13,408 nucleotides of DNA from an uncultured Curvibacter sp. (GTDB lineage: Bacteria; Pseudomonadota; Gammaproteobacteria; Burkholderiales; Burkholderiaceae), in NCBI GenBank assembly GCA_946481355.1, contig CAMLNH010000027.1, forward strand, positions 1-13,408, in the 5' to 3' direction. Under the pieces are notes generated by a model. It had not been told where the DNA came from. It worked only from the letters and a program-made list of their open reading frames with translations, and did no database searches. The position numbers and the translations under genes are program-made. This document shows, piece after piece, positions 1 through 7,240 of this stretch; position 1 is the stretch's first letter, and each line of letters begins with the position of its first letter.

Positions 1-125
1 CGCCCAAGCTGGCCGACGTGGTGCGCGCGCTCAACACCCTGGGCGCCACGCCGCAGGATCTGCTGGCGATCCTGCAGGCCATCAAGGCCGCCGGCGCGCT
101 CAATGCGGAGCTCGAGGTCATCTGA
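1..125 (+). CDS. flgI: Flagellar P-ring protein FlgI, 3' end only
   Basis: The window opens inside a coding frame whose first complete codon is at position 3 and which ends at TGA 123-125. The last 40 residues are visible and include [20 protein letters not shown] and an ending in AELEVI. This is the conserved C-terminal tail of FlgI, the periplasmic protein that forms the P ring around the flagellar rod. The identity rests on this tail plus the gene order flgI-flgJ-flgK-flgL, which is standard in proteobacteria. The stop is followed one base later by the flgJ start, so the two genes are almost certainly co-transcribed. The signal peptide and most of the protein lie outside the window. Confidence 0.9.
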   Translation, partial: PKLADVVRALNTLGATPQDLLAILQAIKAAGALNAELEVI

Positions 126-126
126 C

Positions 127-990
127 ATGAACGCCTCGCACCTGCTCTCCACCCAGCAGGCCCTGGCCGCCGATGCGTCCAGCCTGAACCGCCTGAAATA
201 CCAGGCCGGCCAGGCCACGCCCGAGGCGATCAAGGAGACGGCCAAGCAGTTCGAGGCCCTGTTCATGCGCGAGCTGCTCAAGAGCATGCGCGAGGCCAAC
301 GCTTCCATGAAAAGCGGCCTGTTCGAAAGCCCGACCGAGAACCTGGGCACCGACCTGCTGGACCAGCAGTTCGCGGTGCAGATGGCCGGCCAGCCCGGCG
401 GCCTGGCCGAGACCATTGCCCGGCAGCTGATGCAGCAGATGGGCATCAAGGACGGCGGCAGCACCGACAAGAGCCGTGCCGTGCCGGCGGTGCCGGTATC
501 GGACGCAGCGCGCCACTTCGTGCAGCAGCACGCCGCCACGGCGCAGGACATCGAACGCAGCAGCGGCCTGCCCGCCAGCTATCTGCTGGGCCAGGCCGGT
601 CATGAAAGCGGCTGGGGCCGGCGCGAAATCCGCATGCCCGACGGCAGCAGCTCGCACAACCTCTTCGGCATCAAGGCCACCGCGGACTGGAAGGGGAAGG
701 TCGCCGAAGTCACGACCACCGAGTACGTGGAGGGCGAGGCACGCAAAACCGTGGGGCGCTTCCGCGCCTACGACTCCTACGCCGAGTCCTACCAGGACTT
801 CGCCCGACTGGTCGGCAACAGCCCGCGCTACGCGCAGGCCCGCGAACAGGCCGGCACGGTGCAGGGCTGGGCCCAGGGCCTGCAGGACGGCGGCTACGCC
901 ACCGACCCCGACTACGCGGCCAAGCTGAGCCGCGCCATCAACACCACGCTGCAGCTGCAGCGTGCCTCTGACGCAGGGAAACTGTCATGA
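127..990 (+). CDS. flgJ: FlgJ, flagellar rod-cap scaffold and peptidoglycan hydrolase
   Basis: 287 aa. The start at 127 is chosen over an in-frame ATG at 103 because the latter lies inside flgI; a GAGGT Shine-Dalgarno-like stretch lies at the end of flgI. Residues about 35-105 form the rod-binding domain (AKQFEALFMRELLKSMR, then the NLGTDLLDQQFA segment). A Pro/Ser/Asp-rich linker of about 20 residues follows. Residues about 125-275 are a glucosaminidase-type hydrolase domain: GQAGHESGWG carries the expected catalytic Glu at 160, SHNLFGIKA follows, and YATDPDYAAKL is near the end. FlgJ caps the growing rod in the periplasm and opens the peptidoglycan for it. The two-domain form seen here is the beta/gammaproteobacterial type, as opposed to single-domain forms elsewhere. 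Its stop overlaps the flgK start by ATGA (987-990), implying translational coupling. Confidence 0.96.
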   Translation: MNASHLLSTQQALAADASSLNRLKYQAGQATPEAIKETAKQFEALFMRELLKSMREANASMKSGLFESPTENLGTDLLDQQFAVQMAGQPGGLAETIARQLMQQMGIKDGGSTDKSRAVPAVPVSDAARHFVQQHAATAQDIERSSGLPASYLLGQAGHESGWGRREIRMPDGSSSHNLFGIKATADWKGKVAEVTTTEYVEGEARKTVGRFRAYDSYAESYQDFARLVGNSPRYAQAREQAGTVQGWAQGLQDGGYATDPDYAAKLSRAINTTLQLQRASDAGKLS

Positions 991-3032
991 GCAGCATCCT
1001 CAACATCGGCGTGCTGGCGCTGAACGCCAACCAGGCGGCACTGCAGACCGTCAGCAACAACATTGCCAACGTCAACACGCCGGGCTACTCGCGCCAGCAG
1101 GTGGTGCTGCAGAACATCCAGGGCCAGTACACCGGCAGCGGCTACTTCGGCAAGGGCGTGGACGTGCTCACGGTCACGCGCAGCTACAACGATTTCCTGA
1201 ACCGCCAGGCTGCCTCTGCGCAGGCCGTGGCCACAGCGGACACCACGCGCCTGAACAAGCTCAACCAGCTCGAGACCTATTTCAAGGTCGGCAGCAACGG
1301 CCTGGGCGCCACGATCAGCGACTTCATGAACTCGTTCAGCGACATCGTGAGCGCTCCGACGGACCTGACGGCGCGCTCGGTGGCGCTGACCCGCGCCGAC
1401 GAGATGGCCTCGCGCTTCAACCAGATGTACCTGCAGCTGGACCAGATGCGCATCGGCAACTCCGAAGAGCTCAAGACCGCCGCCGCCGCCCTGATCGACC
1501 TGGCCCGGCAGATCGCCAAGGCCAACCAGGACATCTCGCGCTCGTTGGGCAACGGCCAGGAGCCCAACGACCTGCTCGACCAGCGCGACCAGCTGATCCG
1601 CAACCTGAACAAGTACATCCAGACCACCACGATCCCGGCCGACGACGGCACCCTCGGCATCTTCATCGGCGGCAGCCAGGCCCTGGTGCTGGGCACCACC
1701 GTCTCGCCCGTGTCGATCCAGCTGGACAAGTACTCGGACCTGTCCAAGGCCAAGCTCGCCGTCACGGTGGCCGGCGCCCCGCCCATGCTGCTGGACGAGA
1801 ACAGCCTGGGCGGCGGCGAGGTCAGTGGCATGCTGCGCTTCCAGAACCAGGACCTGCTCGAAGCACGCACCTTGCTGGGCCGGATGGCCCTGGCCATCGG
1901 CACCAAGCTCAACGAGCAGCAGGCCCTGGGCATCGACCTCAACGGCAATGCCGGCTCGCCGCTGTTCAGCCTGCCCGCCCTGCCCAACGGCCTGGCTCAT
2001 GCCAACAACACCGGCACGGCCACCCTGTCCCTGGGCATCCAGACCACACCGACCTCAGGCGTCAGCGCCTTCGTGGCCACGGAATACGACGTGGTCTTTG
2101 CCACGGGAACGACGGGTACCATCACCCGGCAGTCCGACGGCACCCAGGTGGCCTTCGACACCGCCGTGACCAACCCGGTCCTGATCGACGGTCTGGAGCT
2201 CAACATCAGTGCCGGTGCGGCAGCGGGTGACCGCTACGTGCTCAAGCCCTTCAGCAACGCGGCCAGCAGCATCTCCACCGCCTTTGCCTCGCCACGCGGC
2301 CTGGCCATGGCCAGCCCCATCACGGCGATCGCCGGCGCCAACAACGCCGGTACCGTGAGCTTGCAGGGCCTGCAGGTGGACGCGGTTCCCACGACGCTGC
2401 CTGCCCCCGCCGTGACCCTGCGTTTCATCGGCGCCGGACAGTACATCCGCTCCGACGACGCCAACTACGCAGGCCTGGTCGCCGCCCTGGACGGCCCGCC
2501 CGTGCTGGACCCGGCCAGTCCGGCCTATGCGGCTGCCATCGCGGCGCATCCGGCGGGCGAGATCTACGCCTATGTGCCCGGCCAGGTCATCGGCGCCGAC
2601 GACCGCACGACCAACCTGCCTTTCGATCCCGCGACCGAATGGAGCTGGTCGCTGACGCTCAAGGGCGTGCCGCAGCCTGGCGACACCTACGCGGTGGACG
2701 TCAATCCTTACCCGCAGCTCAACGCCGACAATGCCCAGGCCATGCTTGAACTGCGGGACCTGGCCATGTTCGACGGCGGCCCGCTGACCGATGGCTATGC
2801 GAGCGCCATCGCCGTCATCGGCACCCGCATCCTGAGCGCGCAGTCGTCGGCGGCGGTCTCGGCCGACATTGCCTCCAACCTCGAGAAGGAACGCACCAGC
2901 ATCCAGGGTGTGAACCTGGACGAGGAGGCTGCGCGCCTGATCCAGTTCCAGCAGGCCTACCAGGCCTCGGGCAAGATGATGCAGGTGGCGCAGACCATCT
3001 TCGACACGCTGATCAACAGCATCGGTCGCTAG
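987..3032 (+). CDS. flgK: FlgK, flagellar hook-filament junction protein 1 (HAP1)
   Basis: 681 aa. The start is fixed by the ATGA overlap with flgJ. Residues 1-43 form the conserved N-terminal helix shared by rod, hook and junction proteins, with SNNIANVNTPGYSRQ at 23-37. The C-terminal about 45 residues (GVNLDEEAARLIQFQQAYQA, ending DTLINSIGR) are the matching terminal helix. These two ends pack together in the tubular junction between hook and filament after export by the flagellar type III system. The protein is well over 100 residues longer than the enterobacterial form. The excess lies in the Ala/Gly/Thr-rich middle (roughly residues 320-580), which in this family is surface exposed and variable. 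The TAG stop (3030-3032) is odd in that its last two bases are already the first two of the terminal repeat of foldback element E1. Confidence 0.96.
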   Translation: MSSILNIGVLALNANQAALQTVSNNIANVNTPGYSRQQVVLQNIQGQYTGSGYFGKGVDVLTVTRSYNDFLNRQAASAQAVATADTTRLNKLNQLETYFKVGSNGLGATISDFMNSFSDIVSAPTDLTARSVALTRADEMASRFNQMYLQLDQMRIGNSEELKTAAAALIDLARQIAKANQDISRSLGNGQEPNDLLDQRDQLIRNLNKYIQTTTIPADDGTLGIFIGGSQALVLGTTVSPVSIQLDKYSDLSKAKLAVTVAGAPPMLLDENSLGGGEVSGMLRFQNQDLLEARTLLGRMALAIGTKLNEQQALGIDLNGNAGSPLFSLPALPNGLAHANNTGTATLSLGIQTTPTSGVSAFVATEYDVVFATGTTGTITRQSDGTQVAFDTAVTNPVLIDGLELNISAGAAAGDRYVLKPFSNAASSISTAFASPRGLAMASPITAIAGANNAGTVSLQGLQVDAVPTTLPAPAVTLRFIGAGQYIRSDDANYAGLVAALDGPPVLDPASPAYAAAIAAHPAGEIYAYVPGQVIGADDRTTNLPFDPATEWSWSLTLKGVPQPGDTYAVDVNPYPQLNADNAQAMLELRDLAMFDGGPLTDGYASAIAVIGTRILSAQSSAAVSADIASNLEKERTSIQGVNLDEEAARLIQFQQAYQASGKMMQVAQTIFDTLINSIGR

Positions 3033-3298
3033 GGCCTGTTAACACTCATTTCACAAGATGCGTTGCAGAACAAAAAGGTCATGCGCAAGGCGCGAAACGC
3101 AGCCGGGGTCGGCCCCCGGCAAGGCTTCGCAACGCCGCGCATGGCCTTTTTGGCTGCAACCCGGAGGGAACGCGCTTAAAACCGCGCCACTCGTTGTTGC
3201 ACTCCTAGCCCAGGCGGCCTGCCTGGGCGTCGTCCCGCGCCTAGATTGGCGCGGTTTTAAGCGCGTTCGCACTTGCGAAATGAGTGCTAACAGGCCCT
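3031..3298. repeat. Foldback element E1 with 27-bp terminal inverted repeats, between flgK and flgL
   Basis: The whole flgK-flgL gap is one palindromic element. Terminal inverted repeats are 3031-3057 and 3272-3298, matching at 25 of 27 positions and starting AGGGCCTGTTAACACTCATT. One flanking base pair (T3030/A3299) also matches. Inside are two nested foldbacks. The first has 15-bp arms 3072-3086 and 3137-3151 (one mismatch; AAAAAGG outside, CCTTTTT on return) enclosing a 54-bp core at 3085-3138. That core contains a hairpin with stem GCCGGGG/CCCCGGC. The second has perfect 22-bp arms 3168-3189 and 3247-3268 enclosing another perfect 8-bp hairpin (GCCCAGGC at 3208-3215 with GCCTGGGC at 3221-3228). 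There is no credible coding frame, no transposase and no clear target duplication. The core recurs in element E2. A MITE-like or REP-like origin is inferred. It may also end or attenuate transcription. Confidence 0.88.
3072..3151. terminator. Possible bidirectional intrinsic terminator inside E1
   Basis: The 15-bp arms begin with five A residues and end with five T residues, so read on either strand this is a GC-rich stem followed by a short U run, the shape of a factor-independent terminator. The stem encloses about 50 nt including a second hairpin, so it is larger than a classical terminator. If active it would reduce read-through from flgK into flgL on the + strand. Activity is inferred from structure only. 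Confidence 0.35.
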
Positions 3299-3315
3299 AA
3301 GAGAAGGACACCACC

Positions 3316-4518
3316 ATGCGTCTCGGTACCGCCAACGCCTTTGACCGCACCCTGCTCAACATCACGAACCGGCAGGCCAGCCTGGCCGAACTGCAGGAGA
3401 AGCTCTCTGCCGGCAAGAAGGTGCTGCGCGCCAGTGACGACCCCACGGGCGCCGCCCAGTCGGAACGTGCGCAGACCCGGATCACCCGCGTGGAGATCGA
3501 ACAGCGTGCCCTGAGCCTGCAGAAGAACTCGATGAGCCTGGCTGAATCCACCCTCGGCGACGCCCAGTCGCTGATGCAGCAGATCCGCCAGCTGGTCGTG
3601 CAGGCCGGCGATGCCACGCTCACCCCCGCGGATCGCGCCAGTCTGGCGCAGGAAATGCGCAGCCTGCGCGACCAGCTCTTCACCTATGCCAACAAGCAGG
3701 ACAGCAATGGCGTGCCGCTGTTCGGCGGCCTGGCCAGCGCCAACGCACCTTTCGTCGATCTGACCACGGGCGTCACCTTCAACGGTATCCCGGGACAGAA
3801 ATCCGGCGGCCCGGTGAACATCCCCTCTGCCATGGACGGGCAGGCGGTGTTCATGAACGTACCTTCCGGCAACGGTGTGTTCAACATGGACCTGGGCGCG
3901 ACCAACACGGGGCAGCTCTGGACCGATCCGGGGCGGGTGCTCACGCCCGGCCTGCTGACCGGCGACAACTACACCGTCACCTTCAACGTCGACAGTACAG
4001 TGACGCCGCCTGTGACCACCTACGACGTGGTCAACACCACCACGGCCACCCCTGTGCTCACGGCCCAGCCCTATGTGGACGGCCAGGACATCACTTTCGA
4101 CGGCCTGTCCTTCGTGGCCCGCGGCGTGCCGGCCGACGGCGACACGCTGGACATCACGCCGAGCACGCGCACCGACATCTTTGCCGTGGTCGACGCCGCC
4201 ATCACCGCCGTCGACGGCCGGCCCAACGGCCACGTGTTCACGCAGAACAACTCCCTGTCCCTGGCCCAGCTCGACAGCGCCATGGACCGCCTCCAGTCCG
4301 CCCGCGGCACAGCCGGCGAACTGCTCAAGCGCGCCGACATCATCGACAGCAACCAGGAAGACAAGACGATCCAGCTGGAAGCGGACCGTTCGCGCGCCGA
4401 GGACATGGACATGGTCAAGGGCATCTCGCAGTTCGAGACCCAGCAGCTCGGCTACAACGCCGCACTGCAGACCTACGCCCAGATCCAGCGCCTCTCGCTG
4501 TTCAACTACATCAGTTGA
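3316..4518 (+). CDS. flgL: FlgL, flagellar hook-filament junction protein 3 (HAP3)
   Basis: 400 aa. The start at 3316 is supported by AAGGA at 3304-3308 and by the conserved first residues MRLGTANAFD. Residues 1-140 are the flagellin-like N-terminal coiled region, with KLSAGKKVLRASDDPTGAA at about 30-50 as in FlgL and flagellins. The C-terminal about 60 residues (QFETQQLGYNAALQTYAQIQ, then LSLFNYIS) are the matching C-terminal helix. Between them is a Thr/Val/Asp-rich variable domain. FlgL joins FlgK to the flagellin filament. The Shine-Dalgarno lies just outside the right end of element E1, so insertion of E1 left the ribosome binding site intact but placed strong foldbacks between flgK and flgL. 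I could not find a clear sigma-28 promoter for flgL within E1. Confidence 0.95.
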   Translation: MRLGTANAFDRTLLNITNRQASLAELQEKLSAGKKVLRASDDPTGAAQSERAQTRITRVEIEQRALSLQKNSMSLAESTLGDAQSLMQQIRQLVVQAGDATLTPADRASLAQEMRSLRDQLFTYANKQDSNGVPLFGGLASANAPFVDLTTGVTFNGIPGQKSGGPVNIPSAMDGQAVFMNVPSGNGVFNMDLGATNTGQLWTDPGRVLTPGLLTGDNYTVTFNVDSTVTPPVTTYDVVNTTTATPVLTAQPYVDGQDITFDGLSFVARGVPADGDTLDITPSTRTDIFAVVDAAITAVDGRPNGHVFTQNNSLSLAQLDSAMDRLQSARGTAGELLKRADIIDSNQEDKTIQLEADRSRAEDMDMVKGISQFETQQLGYNAALQTYAQIQRLSLFNYIS

Positions 4519-4567
4519 GCCCCAGACCTGTCTGCACTGACCTCCTGAGCGCCTTGCGCGCGCCCCC

Positions 4568-5719
4568 ATGACTGCTTCCGTCCTGGCCACCCTGACCCTG
4601 GGCTACCGCCTGCTGTGGAACCGCCGGCGCGAGATCGCCGGCATCGAGCTGCTGGTCGACGCCGCGCCCGCGGCCGCCGGGGTCGACGCGCGCCACCTGC
4701 TGGCTACGCTGGCCGAGCTCTGGCCCACGCGCGCACCCCAGCTGCTGCTGTCGGTCCATCATCCCATCCTGCTGCTGGACCTGCTGGTGCACGGCCGCAG
4801 CGAGGGCCCCTGGATCGTGCTCACGCCCGAGGCCGCGGCCGACCCCGTACTGCGCCCACGTGCCCTGCAGGCCCAGGCCCGCGGCCTGCCCCTGGTCTGG
4901 CCCGGCCAGCTCGACGCCGCACCGCCCCAGCAGGGACGCCCCGGGCTCTACCGCCTGGAAGGCCGCGACCCCATCGGACTGCTGCCACCGGGACAGATCC
5001 TGCTCGCCCCCGAACAGCACGCGCAGGCCGCCGCCGCACTGGACCAGCGAGAAGCCTGGGCCGTGGCCGGTTGGCCGGTGCCCTCCACGCTGCAGACGCT
5101 GGCGGCTGCCGCGCGCCGGCCGGACCGCACGGCCATCAGCCGCGTGGTGCGCGCCATCGACGCCGACGCCTCCTGGGACCAGCTCGAAACCCTGCTCTGC
5201 GCCGACCCGGTGCTCTGCTATCGCTTTCTGCAGCACGTCAATGCCACGGCGTTGCGCCAGCGCGGCGAGATCGACACCGTGCAGCGCGGCCTGCAGGTCT
5301 GGGGGCTCAAGCATGTGCAAGCCTGGCTGCTGGACCAACTGACGGAAGCCAGTGGCGAAGTCGATCTGCAGCCCGTCAGGACCGGCATGGCCGTGCGTGC
5401 AAGCCTGGTCGAACACCTGCTGGGGCCCGGCGACGAGGAGGATCTGCGCAGCGAGGTCTACCTCTGCGGCCTGTACGCCCAGCTCGACCGCCTGCTCGGC
5501 GAGCCCCTGGCCACGCTGCTGGGCCGGCTGCCGCTGTCGCAGCGCATCCTGCAGTCCCTGCTCGAAGGCACGGGGCCCTATCTGCCCGCGCTGCAGCTCG
5601 CGCATGTGATCGAGGCCGGTGACGCCCGTGGCACGCGCACCCTGAGCGAGAGCTATGGCTACGCGCCCGAGGACTTGAACCGCGCCCTGCTGCGCACGCT
5701 GGCCCAGTTCAAGGTCTGA
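4568..5719 (+). CDS. HDOD domain protein with degenerate EAL-like N-terminus (YuxH-type signalling protein)
   Basis: 383 aa. The N-terminus (LGYRLLWNRRREIAGIELLV) resembles the opening of EAL-HDOD proteins, but the first about 165 residues lack an EAL motif and the acidic metal-binding residues of a c-di-GMP phosphodiesterase. Residues about 198-345 look like an HDOD domain (the stretch LLCADPVLCYRFLQHVN followed by IDTVQRGLQVWGLKHVQAWL), a non-catalytic relative of HD hydrolases found in bacterial signalling and motility proteins. A regulatory role linked to flagella is suggested by its place 49 bp after flgL but is not shown by sequence. The start at 4568 has no good Shine-Dalgarno; it is chosen because the conserved N-terminus begins there. 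Its stop is 3 nt from the stop of the convergent MocR gene, so there is no room for an intergenic terminator. Confidence 0.75.
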   Translation: MTASVLATLTLGYRLLWNRRREIAGIELLVDAAPAAAGVDARHLLATLAELWPTRAPQLLLSVHHPILLLDLLVHGRSEGPWIVLTPEAAADPVLRPRALQAQARGLPLVWPGQLDAAPPQQGRPGLYRLEGRDPIGLLPPGQILLAPEQHAQAAAALDQREAWAVAGWPVPSTLQTLAAAARRPDRTAISRVVRAIDADASWDQLETLLCADPVLCYRFLQHVNATALRQRGEIDTVQRGLQVWGLKHVQAWLLDQLTEASGEVDLQPVRTGMAVRASLVEHLLGPGDEEDLRSEVYLCGLYAQLDRLLGEPLATLLGRLPLSQRILQSLLEGTGPYLPALQLAHVIEAGDARGTRTLSESYGYAPEDLNRALLRTLAQFKV

Positions 5720-5722
5720 GCC

Positions 5723-7132
5723 TCAGCCGCGCGCCGCGAGCGCATCCCGCGCGCGCGCAAACACCTTCCAGAACGCCGCTTCCTGCGTGGTCGCGTAGTT
5801 GATGCGCATCAGCGTGCTGCTCTGGCGATGGGCATGAAACAGCGCGCCCGGCGCCAGCAGACACCCCTGGTCGAGCAGGCGCTGCGCCAGCACCTCGGTG
5901 TCCACCCCTGCATCGACCCAGCCGAACAGCCCCGCAGGCGGCGCCACGAAGCGGCAGCCATGCGCCTCGGCCAGCTTCACGCTGCGCGCACGCGCTGCAT
6001 CCAGCCGCACGCGCACGCGCTCGGCATGGCGGCGCAGCTGGCCTTGCGATATGCACCAGGCCAGCGCCTGTTCCAGCAGCGGCGGCGTGCTCAGCGTGGA
6101 GATCAGCTTGGTGTCGAGCAGGCGCATGGCCAGCGCCTCGGGCGCGGCCAGGTAGCCGATGCGCCAGCCCGGCGCGAGGATCTTGGCAAAACCGCTGACA
6201 TAGATGGTGCGCTGCAACTCGTCGAGCGCACACAGGCGCACCGCCTGATCCGGCGCCAGGTGGCTGTAGGAATCGTCCTCGACGATGTGGAAGTCGTGTG
6301 CGGCCGCCAGCTGCAGCACGCGGTGTGCGCTGCCCGGTGTGAGGCTGTAGCCTGTGGGGTTGTGCAGCACGCTGACGCTCACGAACAGGCGCGGGCGGTG
6401 CGTTTCGCAGTAACGCGCCATCACCGCCAGGTCCGGTCCCTCGGGGCCGCGCGGCACGGGCAGGATGCGCATGCCCAGAGCCGAGAGGCGCGCAAACTCC
6501 ACCGCCCAGCCCGGCTCTTCCACCATCACCGGGTCGCCCGGGCGCAGCAGGGTGCGGCTCACGATGTCCAGGGCCTGCGAGGCGCCCACCGTGGTGATGA
6601 TCTGCGCCGGCGCGGCCTGGATGTTGAGGCTGGCCAGCTTGTCGGCCAGGGCGCGGCGCAGGCTGGCGTCGCCCGCCGGCTCGCCGTACTGCAGCGAGGC
6701 CGAACGCAAGGCCGCCGGGCTGGTGACACGACGCACGGCCGTGGCGAGAAAGGGCGTCTCCAGCCAGTCGGGCGGGAAGACGCCGGTGCCGGGCTGCGGC
6801 CCCTCGGCGCGGTTGTGGAACATGGCGCGGATCAGGGCCGTGGCGTCCACGGGTGCCGGCGCATCGCTGGCCACGGGCGCGCTGCTGCGCCGCCGCGGCA
6901 CCGCGGGCTCACGCACATAAAAGCCCCGGTTGCGCCGCGCCTCCACCAGGCCCTGGGCCAGCAGGCGGTCGTAGGCCGCGACCACGGTGGACGGGCTCAC
7001 ACCCTGCTGGGTGGCGCACAGGCGCACCGAGGGCAGACGGCTGCCAGGCGCCAGCAGGCGGTCGCGGATGCGCTGGGCGTAGCGGCCGGCCAGCTGGTCG
7101 GCCAGGGTCTGGGCGGCACCGGGGGTGAGCAT
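5723..7132 (-). CDS. MocR-family regulator: GntR-type winged helix fused to aminotransferase fold
   Basis: 469 aa. The frame stays open upstream, but ATG at 7132-7130 is chosen: it has AGGAG six bases before it and the GntR domain starts right after. Residues about 8-75 are the winged helix (RIRDRLLAPGSRLPSVRLCA, QQGVSPSTVVAAYDRLLAQG, a wing ending RNRGFYV). An Ala/Pro/Arg linker follows at about 76-98. The rest is a fold-type I aminotransferase domain that retains PLP contacts: HNPTG (Asn258), EDDSY (Asp286), the Schiff-base Lys317 in SGFAKILAPGWRIGYL, and Arg443 in MRINY for a carboxylate. MocR regulators sense PLP or PLP-amino acid adducts and usually control a divergent gene. Here that gene is an EamA permease with an aminotransferase operon, so it is probably the local regulator. 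It converges with the HDOD gene. Confidence 0.9.
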   Translation of the reverse strand: MLTPGAAQTLADQLAGRYAQRIRDRLLAPGSRLPSVRLCATQQGVSPSTVVAAYDRLLAQGLVEARRNRGFYVREPAVPRRRSSAPVASDAPAPVDATALIRAMFHNRAEGPQPGTGVFPPDWLETPFLATAVRRVTSPAALRSASLQYGEPAGDASLRRALADKLASLNIQAAPAQIITTVGASQALDIVSRTLLRPGDPVMVEEPGWAVEFARLSALGMRILPVPRGPEGPDLAVMARYCETHRPRLFVSVSVLHNPTGYSLTPGSAHRVLQLAAAHDFHIVEDDSYSHLAPDQAVRLCALDELQRTIYVSGFAKILAPGWRIGYLAAPEALAMRLLDTKLISTLSTPPLLEQALAWCISQGQLRRHAERVRVRLDAARARSVKLAEAHGCRFVAPPAGLFGWVDAGVDTEVLAQRLLDQGCLLAPGALFHAHRQSSTLMRINYATTQEAAFWKVFARARDALAARG

Positions 7133-7170
7133 GGCTACTCCTGAAACACGGTCTGTGCTGCCCGTGGCAG

Positions 7171-7207
7171 CAATACAGTTCGCGAAATTGTCCAAAAAAC
7201 TGTACTG
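7171..7207. promoter_or_regulatory. Inverted repeat in the MocR/EamA divergent promoter, candidate operator
   Basis: CAATACAGTT (7171-7180) and AACTGTACTG (7198-7207) form a 10-bp inverted repeat with one mismatch and a 17-bp spacer, in the only 108-bp gap between the divergent genes. The spacer contains a TTCGCGAA palindrome (7179-7186). GntR-type winged helices bind paired half sites, and MocR proteins usually bind in this divergent gap. The site falls next to the start region of the predicted regulator promoter, which would fit self-repression. Binding is inferred. Confidence 0.5.
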
Positions 7208-7237
7208 ATAGTGTGCTGGTCTGGCATCTAAAGTCAA
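7208..7237 (-). promoter_or_regulatory. Candidate sigma-70 promoter for the MocR gene
   Basis: On the minus strand, TTGACT (plus 7232-7237) is followed after 18 bp by CACTAT (plus 7208-7213). Transcription would begin near 7200, inside the right arm of the inverted repeat, giving a leader of about 68 nt before the ATG at 7132. I found no comparably good promoter for the EamA direction, which would fit an activator-dependent promoter. Confidence 0.35.
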
Positions 7238-7240
7238 GTC

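Noticed and set aside
912..2000. 362-aa open frame on the minus strand inside flgK
   Set aside because: It is antisense to a clear flagellar gene, is rich in Gly/Ala/Val/Gln/Arg with no domain pattern, and is the usual GC-rich mirror frame.
3031..3298. E1 as an insertion sequence or CRISPR array
   Set aside because: It is only 268 bp without a transposase or clear target duplication, and has no regularly spaced direct repeats. It is better described as a foldback or MITE-like element.
3051..3300. Short open frames within element E1
   Set aside because: Both strands stay open because of palindromic GC-rich sequence; no ribosome site or family resemblance.
3241..4590. 449-aa minus-strand frame covering all of flgL
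   Set aside because: Longer than flgL itself, but its composition is that of a mirror frame, it runs into element E1, and FlgL has strong family motifs and a Shine-Dalgarno.
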